Assembly: GCA_020698575.1 (NCBI GenBank) | Contig: CM036248.1 | Location: 15,963,729-16,027,728, forward strand | Reading direction: 5' to 3' | From: Bostrychus sinensis | Taxonomy: Eukaryota > Chordata > Actinopteri > Gobiiformes > Eleotridae | DNA length: 64,000 nucleotides | In this document: one piece after another, positions 1 to 16,754 of the stretch | Numbering within the stretch: position 1 is the first letter of the stretch | Layout: every line of letters begins with the position of its first letter | Notes under the pieces: generated by a model | The model's database searches: none | The model's input: the letters and a program-made list of their open reading frames with translations, nothing else | Told to the model about the DNA's origin: nothing | Position numbers and translations under genes: made by a program

Positions 1-159
1 TTTCTTACACTTTATATTGCACCTCTCAAAGTTTTTCTGTAATCCTCATGAATAATTTAAGCTGGTGTCTGTCAGTAGCTCTTAAACACATGAACACGTG
101 TTTGTTGTTAAATGCCGGTTTTTACTCTAGTGAAATATTCATGACAGCGGCTGTCCTAC
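1..159 (-). other. tlx3: 5' part of tlx3 intron 1
   Basis: The sequence left of the exon-1 donor is AT-rich and has no recognisable coding continuation, so it is read as the beginning of intron 1 on the minus strand. The in-frame ORF running into it stops at 122. Confidence 0.7.
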
Positions 160-586
160 CTGATATCCTGTCCTTGGCGAACCGGTTCCCAATCCAAGGG
201 AAACACAGTCCTCCGAACCCGGGCACTGCGCTCTGCACGGAGGTCGGAGGTCCAGGGGCCGTCACGGGTCTGTGTGCGGGAACCCGGATAACCCCTCTGC
301 TCCCCAAACTCCTGCTCTCCCCGTACGAACCTGCGGCGTCCACTGGGGGCATGATCCCGGACAGAGATATGGACAAAGCGGTGTAAGAGGGCGCACTGGC
401 CCCGGTGGGACTTCCCAAACTATAGTAGCCGTCCCCGCTGCTCACGTCCGAACCGCTGTGTCTTCCGGCTGTGCGTGCGCTCTCTGGCTCTGTCCCCGCG
501 CCCAGGATCTGGTCTATACCGAAACTGATGGGCTCGTGCTGGGCCGGTTTGGGAGGAGGACTCGGCGCGCTCGGTGGTTGCTCCAT
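160..586 (-). CDS. tlx3: TLX-family homeobox protein, coding exon 1 (best fit TLX3)
   Basis: This exon encodes the N-terminal 142 codons plus one base of a T-cell-leukaemia-homeobox transcription factor. TLX proteins are nuclear DNA-binding proteins that specify neuronal subtypes. The ATG is at 586-584 and the exon ends at 160 before a GT donor (159-158, context CAG|GTAGGA). Visible family motifs are HEPISFGIDQIL near residue 17 (the Eh1-like N-terminal motif shared by TLX1/2/3), GVIRVPAHRP in the middle, and GLCFPWI...NRFAKDR at the end, just before the conserved splice point. The stretch between (DAAGSYG then RSL before GVIRV) resembles TLX3 more than TLX1. TLX2 also has RFAKDR, so the paralog call rests partly on the neighbours hrh2 and dock2, which share 5q35 with TLX3 in human. 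The homeodomain exons lie left of the window, so the gene is partial. Confidence 0.85.
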
Positions 587-900
587 TTCCGTCTTTGTAC
601 CGCTTCAAAACAAGAACGACTGCCCACAATTTTTGCTTCACAGCAGGGTCAAACTGTTCCTAGAGTCAAAGCCGCTTGTGCCTCCATCGTTGTCTTGCTG
701 CTCGCGTCCAGCTCGTGTCCGTGACGCTCCAGCAGGCCTCTTCTAAAGACTCTCCTCACTGCAGGCTCTGCGCTCAAACTTTGATGGGCGTTCAGAGAGA
801 TGTGACGCTCTGTCCTCCTCTCCACGCGTCAAAACGCCCCCTCCGTCTCTGCGCGCCTTCTATTGGCTGCCATGGCCATGACTGATTGAAAGTTAATGGG
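587..900 (-). promoter_or_regulatory. Probable tlx3 5' UTR and proximal promoter
   Basis: The region directly upstream of the tlx3 ATG is much richer in GC and CpG than the flanking DNA. It contains an inverted CCAAT box (ATTGG at 862-866, so CCAAT on the gene strand) about 280 bp from the ATG. No clear TATA box is visible. The promoter role is inferred from position and composition; the transcription start cannot be placed. Confidence 0.5.
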
Positions 901-3824
901 AGTGGGCCCTCTATTTGGCACAATAACCAACATGTCCCATAACCACCGGCGCTAGACTGATAGACCCTCTAGATGTCAACAAATGACCCTTCTATAAGTC
1001 GCTGTTACACGCAACAGCTTTATCAAAAATAATGAAGAGTTACGAGCAATGACAACTTTATGGAAATGTGTCTCTAGAAAAGCATCTTATCAGGGATCAC
1101 TCAAAACAACGCTGCCTTGTGCATCACTTATCACTTAAAAACCCTGCTCGCATTACGTCTCATTTTGTAATATATGAAAATGAAAAATGCTAAATACAGG
1201 TGTCCTGGTGTGAATAACCTGTGTTTTTGATTAATTGAATTCACTGACCATTACAACTTCTCCAGCTATGGACGCGCGTCATTTGTTCTTTTACGCACAG
1301 TCAGGTTTTAGGTTTATGTTAGATGAATGCTAATAATAAGTCTGCATCAAAGCGTCTGCCAGTAACAAAAATGTATTTAATCTCTTCTATAATAATACCT
1401 TTGTTCTATATTAATTTATTGATGTTAATGTTTAAAAAAGACTAATGCTTCAGTTTTACACTATACAATCTTGTCAAACAGAAATAAAATAAAATTGGAA
1501 CTTAAGAACTTAGAAAAATATCCACAAATAATATAATCTATCTAAATCTAAATATTACTGTAGTAAAGCGTATCGTAAGTAGCGCGCAATTACGCACGAA
1601 TAATCCAACACTTTACTGGATTATTTTGCAAACCAAGAGGGCTATTGAACACCACTAAGCTTCTCGGTGGGGCTCAGTGCGCGCTGCTCTTATTTGTTCC
1701 TTGTTGCAGTGGCACATTAAATGAGATGACAAGGGAAGGCCATGGGCTACTGCAGATAAAGTGTCCGGCCTCTGGAAGTAGTAGCCGAGCGCTCACATTC
1801 AATGGAAGAGGCGCCCAAAGTGACCCCATAATCTCATTTGCACTAACTTGTCTGTAGGACAGACAAATGCGCGCGGGGTGTGGATACGGCAGGTGGCTTT
1901 TTAAGCGATCACATTACATCAGCGTTTCAAACTAAGCAGGGATATTTATTGGGCCAGATAAAGTGAATTTGCGAAGTGTCTGATGAAAGATAGTGTTTAA
2001 TTATTATAGCCTACTTGTTTTAAATGCCCTTACAGGTACCAAAAAGTAAAACTCGATAGTTTATAGTCTTGGTCAAAATATACCCTCTTTAATGTTGTAT
2101 TAAAACTGAAATTTTAAAGAAAGCAGTTATTTCAAAATGAAATCTATTAAACAATAATGCGCAGTCTGAGGCTAAAAAGTCCCACAAAAATGCAAAGATA
2201 TGCCGCTGTATTGAAGTTAATATAAACACGGCACTTGGCCCTTCACAATAAAACCTTATGAAGCAATATGAGACGGGACAAGGCCCGAGGTGTTTGTTTG
2301 GCAATATGGACAGAGTCTGCGTGTTGGCCGCTTCCCTGTGCCATATGCGCGCACACCGGTGGCTTTTGATGGGAGAGATGATGGGGCTGTTATAGCTGTC
2401 AGCTTTGGGGACATTTTTATATTTGTTGATCAGATTTTAGCAGCAACAGACTGAACATACTTGTGCAGAAATGGTTGTACACTATTTTCTTCTATCTATT
2501 CGAGTTTATATAACTCAACTACAGTACGTGTAGTCCCGGATATTTTGTCTAAGTGACACCAAACATAAAGAGCAGACGGGTCAGTTGTTGGGTGTTAGTA
2601 ATCTGGTGTAATCCAATGATTATACGTGATTATTGCACATTAGCGATGACCTGCAGAGATAGCACGGTGATACTTATCCAAAATGCAGGAGGACAAGCCC
2701 CAGCTCGCCTTTTGCCAGACTATATAAATTTACTGATTGCCTGAAATACATGATTTTTTTATTGGCTATGTTTACATCAAAAAGGTAAAGAAATAATTGA
2801 TACTGTGAGTGTTGTTAAGGGAAGAGCAGCCCTTGAGCATGTCTCATTGTCTAGTATAGGCCAAAATGTTTAGTGTTTCTGGAAAAGCCTACAGCAGCGG
2901 GCAAACAATTAAGACGCACATCAATCCTGGCGTTTTTTTCCACAGGCAATCTAAAAGCTGACACGGTGATTCCAAAAGTCCAAAAAGAAACGACAACAAA
3001 AGAGTGAAAGAGTGCGATTTGTTTGAGAAATTACCACTTGATCTGCATAATCGGGGGGTCTGGGCTGCAGCTCTGGTACCCGGGGGCTGCGTTTTTATTG
3101 CGCGTCTCTTCGCCGTTATCAATTTCAGCAGCGCGCCTGACTTTTTAAAAAGGAGGGGACGAGGCCGGCTGCTTGTGAATAATGAATGACACGCTTTTAT
3201 ATTGTCGCTAAAGTGCCCGTGATGTTCCAATATGAAAAGGCAGCGGTAAGTAATAGTGCATTTAAAGGGGATGTAGTGTATTATTATGATGTAAAAGAGC
3301 GGGAGAGAGGGAGATGAGCGGAGAGCGGCGGCGGCGGCGGCACAGAGAGCACAGAGAGCGGAGAGATTGTTTTATTACAATAAGAGGAGATGAGTTTGCC
3401 TCGCAGCGAAATGGGGACCAGTTAATGAAACTTTACCGCAGCTAACGATTTCCCCTCCCTCACTCTAAAAACCGTCCTTATGAAATATTTAAACTATTTA
3501 ATATAGGTAGTATTAAGCTGAAAGACACTGGCATGGGCCATCTGACAACATTTACAAGGCTGTAGATTTTTAAAAGTTGCATAAACACTGCTTTATGGGG
3601 CTTTACAAGCCGGAAAGCAATGCTGTAAATCACCGTACATTGGGTGTAATGATGTAAAATGCGTGTTACTGTTGGCAACAGTGCTCTAGTCACAAGCTGA
3701 ACACAAAGTGATGTGAAATCAGGGTTTAGTTCTGAGTTTATCCCACACTTTAATCCTAAATTGACTTTTGTTGGTTTTGTTTGTATTGGCTACATTTTAT
3801 AGGCTTTACTATAGAAATGTTCTA
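901..3824. other. Intergenic, tlx3 upstream region; candidate regulatory blocks
   Basis: No gene is recognised. Most of the stretch is AT-rich single-copy DNA. Two blocks stand out as more GC-rich, CpG-containing and free of recognised repeats: about 1640-1960 and about 2880-3430. The second has a short CGG run at 3326-3340. Small ORFs here lack family motifs and look accidental. Confidence 0.4.
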
Positions 3825-3834
3825 CCTACATGGG

Positions 3835-4019
3835 CACTCAAAGAGCTTTACATAAAGAAACAAAGCTTTTATAAAGGAACAAATCTCTCATTCACACGCA
3901 ACCGGCACAGAACAGACAGGTAAGGTGCAGTGTCTGGCCCAAGAACACATGGGCAGTATAAAGTATATGGAATGAGAATTGAACCTCTAACCTTCTGGAG
4001 AGCCATTGCTGTCCTACTG
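3835..4019 (-). repeat. Dispersed fish repeat with tRNA-like end
   Basis: The sequence has the layout of a repeat very common in teleosts: an AGAGCTTTACA motif, then CATTCACACGCA, a CCAAGAACACAT motif, and a terminal TTGAACCTCTAACCTTCTGG. On the minus strand the last motif reads like a tRNA B box. It is recognised from memory of the family pattern and the exact ends are uncertain. Confidence 0.55.
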
Positions 4020-4897
4020 TTTACTTCTACTTACTACATATCTTCATTTTTAATTAATATACTTGTGGCCTGCCTTTGATTAATGCCGGTTTAATTGCAG
4101 TGTCACTTGGGTTTAAATTATATATTCTTAAATTAAAGATTGTTTTTGTGGATATATAACTGTGTCTGTGTTGATACAAAGGGCAAAACATCTGAATACA
4201 GTCTTAGGAGACTTGATTTAATCTAATTTACACTTGAACATATCATAGACATACATGCAGCAGTCAGTCTTCTATGCTATCAATATACAAAGCTGTCTTC
4301 TTGTCTATAATGGGAGCCCTAGCATAGCACTGGCCCCAGCGCTGGCGTATAGTGTTTCATATTGACATGCTCAGTGGGACTGTTGGATGAGAACAGAGAG
4401 CAATGGGATCCCCCATAAGGGACATGGTCAGGGCCATCATCATCATCTCGTGCCTCTGTCACTGGACCAGCGCTCTGAGCTTTGTGGATACAATCTGACT
4501 GCCAGACATTTAAAAAGCAGATGTAAAATGTCACCGTAAATGTCAAATATACAGCTTTGGTGATATTACAGGATTTTAATGGCCAAATATGAAGGCTGTC
4601 ATGTGCAGATGTACTTTATTGGGGGAAACATAAATGATATTTCACTTAATTGTTCATGAAAGCTGAATTGTTTCCTTTACAATGATTTATTAGCTCAGTT
4701 GAGGACAGTAATGGCAGACAAACAGTGATTGAAAAAGGAAGCAGCAATCAGTATTACATACTTCTTGTATACAAATTATAATGTGTCTGTATCAGCATGC
4801 ATATTTAACAAGAAAAAGATGCCCTGACATTGTAGATATTAATTTCATTGAATGTTGCATACTTTGAGCCATTGAGGAAACAATGCCCCGAGTGGTT
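4020..4897. other. Intergenic, nothing recognised
   Basis: AT-rich DNA without a gene, RNA gene or repeat that I recognise. Confidence 0.5.
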
Positions 4898-10589
<5,692 letters not shown>

Positions 10590-10596
10590 CTCAAGG

Positions 10597-10812
10597 GGTC
10601 ACAAGCCCACGTGCCAAGCTCAGATAAATGAAGAGGGCTGCTACAGGAAGGGTATGCGGTGTAAAACCTATGTCAAATTAAACATGCAAATCACAAACAT
10701 AACTTCTATACTGAATCTGTCGTGACTTGGGTTAACACTGACTGCCATTGGTGCTGTTGAACTACAGAATTCCAGTGGAAATAAGGCAATTGTCTGTTGA
10801 AGAAGGAGAGGC
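10597..10812 (-). repeat. Dispersed repeat, minus-strand copy
   Basis: A degenerate reverse-strand copy of the family also seen at 19761, 23368, 45425 and 53752. It has the order CACAAGCCCACGTGCCAAG, AAATGAAGAGGG, AGGAAGGGTATGCGG, AAACCTATGTCAAATTAAACATGC. The complementary plus-strand pattern is GCCAGATGCCCTTCCTGAC. It is recognised by comparison within the window and by family memory. Confidence 0.5.
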
Positions 10813-12177
10813 GAGAGGCATGTTCATAGGCAGAGAGAGAAGAGGAAAGGCAAGAGACTAAGAGTTAGAATTTTGAGTTATTGTTTAGTGAAAATTTGCA
10901 TGTGTTCTTTATGCATGAAATATTGGAATTGATGCAGTCTAATAGTATATTTAAGGAAGTAATATTGTTGCATTTTGTAATTTAAGCATCTTCATCACTA
11001 TGTAGCAGTGAGTTCAACTCTGTTCCACAGATGAAGCCTTGATTATTTTTATCATAATAATGTAAATACTCCAACAGTGAAGGCTGACGGCATGTTTCAG
11101 AATTATTTCAGGACTAGTTATTAGTGAAAATGCTTTACCACATATGGATCATAATAGTTATAATGGCCACTTTTGCCACACTTCAAATATCTACTTTTTT
11201 ACAACAATACTTACATTCAGTGTGTAAAGCCAACAGTGAGAATCAGCAGCAGTTGCACATCAATTTAATATATTTGATTTTGTATATTGTGTAGGCTCGT
11301 ACACCTAAAATGTGATGCCCTTAATTGTTTCATTAATATTAATAATATTATGTATCTTTATTTGTGTTTCCATAAGAGGGCACTCTTGAGTCAGAAAAAA
11401 ATTTGAGAACTGTTATCTACAAATATTATATCAATGTTCAGCTGATTTCATATTTATGACCAACATTTAGTGGATCAAGTGGAGGTTTAATATTGTTTCA
11501 ATGTTCACATTTCCATTGTTAAACAGTAAAAATGAAGAAAACACATTAGGTCATGAAAAAATCAAATAATAAAAAATCAAATAAAATTTGGTCCTGCAGT
11601 CAGAACCAGTGGTTTTAGAAAATGTATAGTAATAGTAATGATAGTAATAATTTAAAAACATTTAATATTTGCTGAAGAGAAACAGTTGAGATCAGGAACG
11701 TTCAATTCATTGACATTATCTAGTTTCACTGTTATAAGTAGTATGGCAGTACAGTTTGCTGGTAGGATTGAAACAGCAGCTTTATGTCACAACATATACG
11801 CTACACCCTTGTTTTTGCCTACACCAGTTATATTCACATACAACTTACAGTCAGCTGACAATAATCAGAGCAACAATAAACATGATTTCTTGGCATAAAA
11901 AACATTTGGCCATATGGCTTCAGATGGTGCTTGATCTGGCTGTCACAGTTTGTTTGTTCAGAGCTACTATGATGCATCAACTTACACAGGATATTAAAGC
12001 ACTATCACTCTTTAAAAACTAAATCTGATGTCTTTGTCAGCCAGTCGCACTTTGTTTTCCTGATGGTTTCTTCTGTGAGGTCCGCTTGTCATAAATAATG
12101 ATCTTCATACTGCAGACTCAGCATGACCTGGGCTCAAAAACAGTTCAAAGAGAAAAGTCATTCTTCGTACAGTATAT
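10813..12177. other. Intergenic, nothing recognised
   Basis: AT-rich single-copy-looking DNA downstream of hrh2. No coding or RNA signal is recognised. Confidence 0.45.
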
Positions 12178-12470
12178 GTACAAACCCAACTCTGTAAAAG
12201 CTGGAACAAGCCGTAAAATGTAAATAAAAACAGAATGCAGTGGTTTGCAAATTTTATACAAAAGTATTTTATTTACAGTAGACCACCTTATATTATACTG
12301 TCAAAACTGAAAAATTTGACCATTTAATTAAAGCAACACATCTCAAATGCATTAGGATGAAGCAACAAACAGCATGAAAATGATTTTACCAATAAAAAAA
12401 CAGCTGGAAGTGTTGGCAAAATTTCAATAGGACGACTTGGTGACGACATTTTACACATTTTTCCAACTTT
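12178..12470. repeat. Dispersed repeat near the hrh2 3' end
   Basis: The stretch carries AAAATGTAAATAAAAACAGAATGCA, GGTTTGCAAATTTTATA, ATTTTATTTACAGTAGA and AGCAACACATCTCAAA in that order, the layout of a widespread teleost nonautonomous DNA element. On the minus strand it supplies an AATAAA (complement of 12268-12273), which might serve as a poly(A) signal for hrh2; that is speculative. Confidence 0.5.
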
Positions 12471-12555
12471 TTCAGAAGCACGTTTGTTACATTTCAGGAC
12501 CTTAAAACAAGCACTCACATTTAGAAGTTAATTCATTGCCATAATAGAAAGTCAT

Positions 12556-13826
12556 TTACCTTTCATTGCCATTTACATCGGTGGCAGCGGTGCCGTTTGT
12601 TAACTGTATAGCTGGTGTGGTTGTCCTGTTGTTGATTTCTTGAAGACAGAAGTTCCGATCTGTGAGTCCTGCACTGCATGTGGCGGGCACGTGGCCACAT
12701 AACAGTGTCACCTCTGTGAGATTATCTCTGGCTGTCATAAGAAGACAAACAAGATATATTTCTGTATAAATCAAATTTAAAGGCCCATCTCTCTAAAATG
12801 AACTTGCTGTGGTTCACTTTTACCTCCAGTCATGATGGGCGATGGCTGTCTGCTCCTCCACCCGCTGTATGAAGGGCAGCGACATCTGAGTATATGTGAG
12901 TACGCCGACCTAAAGTCTCTGTTCAAGGCTCCATAGAGGATGGGGTTTAGGGCTGAGTTGGTGTAACCCAACCACAGTACAATGGGATATTCAGGTACTT
13001 TGTTTGGGTCCGGGTGCTCCATTAGGCCCAACACTGTGAACATAATAAAATAAGGCAGCCAGCACACCACAAATGCCCCTATAACTGCTGCCAGTGTCAC
13101 TGTGGCTTTGTGCTCACGCAGAGCTATTGCTGTAACATTGGAGACCACTGTGGTAACGGCGGATGAGTTCTTGCGGTTGTATGTGGTTATACAGGTAGGA
13201 CGGGAACTGGTGATGCGTTTGGCCTGTGCCCTTGCGATGCGCAGTATTTTCAGATAGGTCCAGCACATTGCCACCAGAGGAAGGTAAAAGGTGAGAAGAG
13301 AATCAGTGAGGACATAAGGCCTGTTGAGCTCAAAGCGGCAGCTCCTCTCTGAAGCCTCAGGCCCACGGTTCTGTACTGTCCCGTTAACAGTGTTCCAGCC
13401 CATTTGAATAGGTAAGAAGGACACAGCCAGAGACACTGTCCACACACTGACCATCGCCACAGCTACTTTCCAGGGCAGCACCATAGAGGCATATCTGAGA
13501 GGCATGGTGACTGCCAGGTATCGGTCCACACTGATGGCCAGCAGCGTCAGGATTGAAGCTGTGCACAACATCACATCCATTGAAATGTAGAAGTTACAGA
13601 AGACTGGGCCCAGGGGCCAGTCGTTGGTGAGCTGAAGAAGAGCAGAAAACGGGAGGACCAAGACCCCCAGGAGGAGGTCAGTTACTGCCAGCGACACGAT
13701 GAAGCAGTTTGTGAGGCAGCGCAGACGGCGAGAGGCACACACAGCCAGGCACACCAGGACGTTTCCCCCAATGGTCAGCAGGATGAGCAGACACAGTATG
13801 ACAGCGAGTGCCACATTGATCACCAT
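12556..13826 (-). CDS. hrh2: Histamine H2 receptor, spliced long-tail form, 392 aa
   Basis: An alternative form joins 13826-12824 to 12731-12556. The donor is GGAG|GTAAAAG (GT at 12823-12822). The acceptor follows a pyrimidine-rich run and reads TTATGACAG|CC (AG at 12733-12732). The 92-bp intron removes the last 15 codons of the short form. The join is in frame (G|CC, Ala335) and adds a 58-residue tail ending in DVNGNER and a TAA at 12558-12556. The tail keeps an open frame of 58 codons, contains NNRT and NGT sequons (cytosolic, so not glycosylated) and three cysteines. Human HRH2 is also described with two C-terminal isoforms, the longer of 397 aa, which supports this reading. The final codons also match a donor (AAAG|GTAAAT at 12560/12559), so a further exon cannot be excluded. 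Confidence 0.65.
12777..13826 (-). CDS. hrh2: Histamine H2 receptor, short (unspliced) form, 349 aa
   Basis: A seven-helix Gs-coupled amine GPCR at the plasma membrane. The receptor body is one uninterrupted exon, as in mammalian HRH2. Numbering from the first ATG (13826-13824), the class A anchors are N22 (1.50), D50 (2.50), C77 (3.25), D84 (3.32, the amine-binding aspartate), DRY at 101-103, CWLPY at 255-259 and NPILY at 294-298. Helix 5 keeps D175 and T179 before P183, the pair that marks H2 receptors for histamine binding. FIVSLAVTDLLLGVLVLPFS and ALREHKATVTLAAV are also H2-like. C163 in extracellular loop 2 can pair with C77, and NGT at 148-150 is a possible glycosylation site. The cytoplasmic tail has CRC at 315-317, likely palmitoylated. 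The reading frame continues upstream to a GTG (13838) but without another ATG before a stop, so helix 1 starts almost at residue 1. The paralog (a or b) cannot be told. Confidence 0.93.
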   Translation of the reverse strand: MVINVALAVILCLLILLTIGGNVLVCLAVCASRRLRCLTNCFIVSLAVTDLLLGVLVLPFSALLQLTNDWPLGPVFCNFYISMDVMLCTASILTLLAISVDRYLAVTMPLRYASMVLPWKVAVAMVSVWTVSLAVSFLPIQMGWNTVNGTVQNRGPEASERSCRFELNRPYVLTDSLLTFYLPLVAMCWTYLKILRIARAQAKRITSSRPTCITTYNRKNSSAVTTVVSNVTAIALREHKATVTLAAVIGAFVVCWLPYFIMFTVLGLMEHPDPNKVPEYPIVLWLGYTNSALNPILYGALNRDFRSAYSHILRCRCPSYSGWRSRQPSPIMTGGKSEPQQVHFREMGL

Positions 13827-13838
13827 GGTGCCAAGCAC

Positions 13839-15764
13839 TTCCTTAGGGATTTTGCTTTGGCATCATAGATTGTTTAAATATGTTTTAAATAATAATAAAA
13901 GATTTGTAATTTAGTTTTTTTGAGAAATTAATGCCCAATCCTAGTTTACTTTTTATTGCATTCATTTATTAACACTTTGTAGTTGAGAGTGACTGGAACT
14001 ACCCATCTTCTCTCAGCTTACTGACTTAAATGTCACATTGACTGTTGGTTAATCCCCACAAACTAACCTGGATGCCATGCAATCATAACTGTATTTTGAT
14101 TCTTTAAAACCCGGTGTATGTGTTTCAGATAGATGACTTAGGAAATCATAATTTGGTTCTGGTGCTGAGAGGTCTGTGATGCCAGTTTCCTTCTCCATTT
14201 CTCATATGCAGCAGTTCGTTGTGGGTCCCAACATGTCACCTGTCCTGCAGTGACACCTAGTGGAGAAATATAAGTAACAGTCAGTGAGAAGAAAAAAATA
14301 GAACGGGAAAAAAAGGTAGTCAGGCTTTTTTATAATCAGTGCTCAAATCCTGTAGTTATTTAAAAGTGCTACATTTTATTTCTCTTGCTCTGTGTGTTAT
14401 ATTCACAAACCTGTCCTTTGGATGCCTTTGTGGACGATTCATTGTCTGATTATTGTATGGCACATGCCTCGCTAAAGAAGCAAGATCAATTTTAACAAGT
14501 AAATGAATTCCTCACTATCTATATTGGATTCCTTACTTGCTATAATAAAACCATAGACTTGGACACACGCATGCTTGCCAGGGCAATTTTATTTCAGCAA
14601 GGCAAAGACAGCTTTTGTGTGTCTGCCTCCAACTGAAAGTCACATAATAATTAACCCTGTGGATTTTTTGAATGAAAATCCTGTGCTGCTAATGAAACTG
14701 GTGAGAGGTGTGTACAGTCTATCCCAAGTCATTAAACTGGCAATTTACCATTTAAATTACTTTTTGTTGGAAAAATAGATAGATTGCGCCCTATGTGAAC
14801 TCTTGTGAATTTTTGTTGTCTAGCCCATTAGTAGACATGGCGGAAACATATTGTTCATAGTAAGAGCTTTAAGTCCATTTAAGGTGGCTGCGTGTCGTCC
14901 ATGAGTGCACGTCAGTGAGCAGTGGACAATGTTTGCTCTTCTATTTTCTAACACTGTAATGGATTATGGGACATGGGCCAGGCACTGTCCAGAGCTGCTC
15001 ACTTATCACCTCAAAGGGAGACGCTCTGACTGTCCTCCTACTTACAAGAATGGAAAATTATACAACCAAATAAAGACACTAAAACACCAAAATAAAAGGT
15101 TTCAATTCACTCTCGGGGCGATAAACCAAAAAATAATCTTTGTCTAATCTGTCTTTGTTCTGTTAACACATTTCTGTTTCTTTGAACCTGATCCAGAGCA
15201 AACACTGATAGCAGCCACTAACGTATGCAGCCATCTCGGGTCTTTCACTTGACACAGCAGCACACTGAGGCTGGAGCACAATTAACATATTTTCATCATC
15301 TTTGTAAGTCTTTGTAAATCATTGTTGCGGTCTATGTGCCTTGCACATTATTGCACACAAGTACTTTAAACTAGGCTACTGGGAACAGCTACCAGAGCAT
15401 TTATGTAGGTCAGCCAAGCTCTACGACAAGTATAGCCTTATATGACCCCAGAAAAAATGTAATGTATAGAATTGATTTTGTGTGGGACATTTGTTATCTG
15501 CCCTAGCCAAATGGATTATTCCCTTGATGCTGTTTCTGTCTGGGAGAGTATGACCATATTTATTTCCTGTGTTTAGCTTTGCATAAACATTGGTCTGTTT
15601 TTTAAGACATTTTAATATACAAGGATTCCCAGCCACTTAAGAAGCCATCAGTAAGCAAGTGATTAATGTAGGATGGATATACAGTAGCACTGTGTAAAAG
15701 TTTCAGTGAGGTGTGACAAAAATGCTGTTAACGAAGAGTGCTTTAATATATACAGGATTTTATA
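13839..15764. other. Intergenic upstream of hrh2; hrh2 5' UTR and promoter probably here
   Basis: No second coding exon is recognised. The short receptor N-terminus makes an upstream 5' exon possible. A reverse-strand ATG around 14217 opens only ten codons before a stop, and no convincing donor/acceptor set is seen. The remainder is AT-rich DNA. Confidence 0.4.
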
Positions 15765-16060
15765 AATATACTTTTGTTTTCAGGAAAGGTCACTGATGGG
15801 GCTAGGACTAAATGATTAACTTTGGAGTGGATACAGATCAGTGTTTAGATCCAGGAGTGTTTTAAGAGATTCTGTACCATTTCGAGATACAGACCGATAC
15901 TAACTCCATTCACTAACAGAAAAAATTGTTTTTGTGGATTCTTCACCACTTGTGAGATAAAAGGATTTTGTGACTCAATGAAAAGAGCATTTACTCCTGA
16001 ACTAGAAGATTAACACATTTGAGTCCATGTCTGACAACTGTATCTTTACCATTGCAAGAT
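15765..16060 (+). repeat. Composite dispersed repeat with tRNA-like module
   Basis: The left part has CAGGAAAGGTCACTGATGGG and a GTGTTTAGATCCAGGAGTG motif. The right part is tRNA-like, with an A-box-like TGACTCAATGA at 15971-15981 and a B-box-like ATTTGAGTCCA at 16017-16027. The same order recurs at 59380-59660 and in reverse at 47085-47440, which supports one composite family. It is degenerate and not a functional tRNA gene. Confidence 0.65.
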
Positions 16061-16754
16061 TTTTGTATTCTTATACATTGATACACTTTTTTATTTATAT
16101 TTTTATTTATAACATTTAACTGTCTGCATTTTAACCACACTATATGACTCATAATGCATGTGAGGACATCCATATACGTTACAGCGTTACAACGTTACGT
16201 TATACAGCATTGCTCATTAAGAAGATACATTAATTTATGACTGGCCATCTGTTTTCTTTTACAAACTTCTCATTAGTTATTTTTAATGGCACTCGGGTTT
16301 CCTGTGTAGCACACCCTCAGATATGCATCGACTCTCCATAGCCACACGAACAAAGGTGCATGTCCAAGTAATGGATTTTGAGGACTGTAATGGGTTATAA
16401 TGATAGGAGCCGAATGTTGTTTTTCACACAAAGATGTTACTGCTGCCATATACTCAAAGAATAGTTTTGTGTCTTCACTCAGGGTTTTTAGGGGCACTGC
16501 TTCATCATAGTGTGGTAAGGTTGCAAAGATTTTGCAAATGTGTTCTGGTCTTGATATCAGTAAACACACTGGCATCTGCATTGCAAGGAACTAAAAGTCT
16601 CGCAGTAATGTTACCGTCCTCCATCTCAATGAGATTTTGTTTCATTAGTTTCAATTAAACTAAAATGTGACCAAATCAAATTACAGTATTGTGCAGTAAT
16701 TTTTACAAGAGAGAATGGTGTATTAATTTACAGAATACACCAAATTAAAAGCAA
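16061..16754. other. Intergenic, nothing recognised
   Basis: AT-rich DNA between two repeat copies. The ORFs on both strands (about 16273-16658) have no recognisable family. Confidence 0.4.

Noticed and set aside
122..159. Extension of the tlx3 ORF past the donor
   Set aside because: The residues after KDRISG (RTAAVMNISLE) do not match the conserved TLX continuation, and a good GT donor is present at 159-158.
14160..14300. Upstream coding exon for the hrh2 N-terminus
   Set aside because: A reverse-strand ATG at about 14217 opens only ten codons and then stops; no donor in a usable phase was found.
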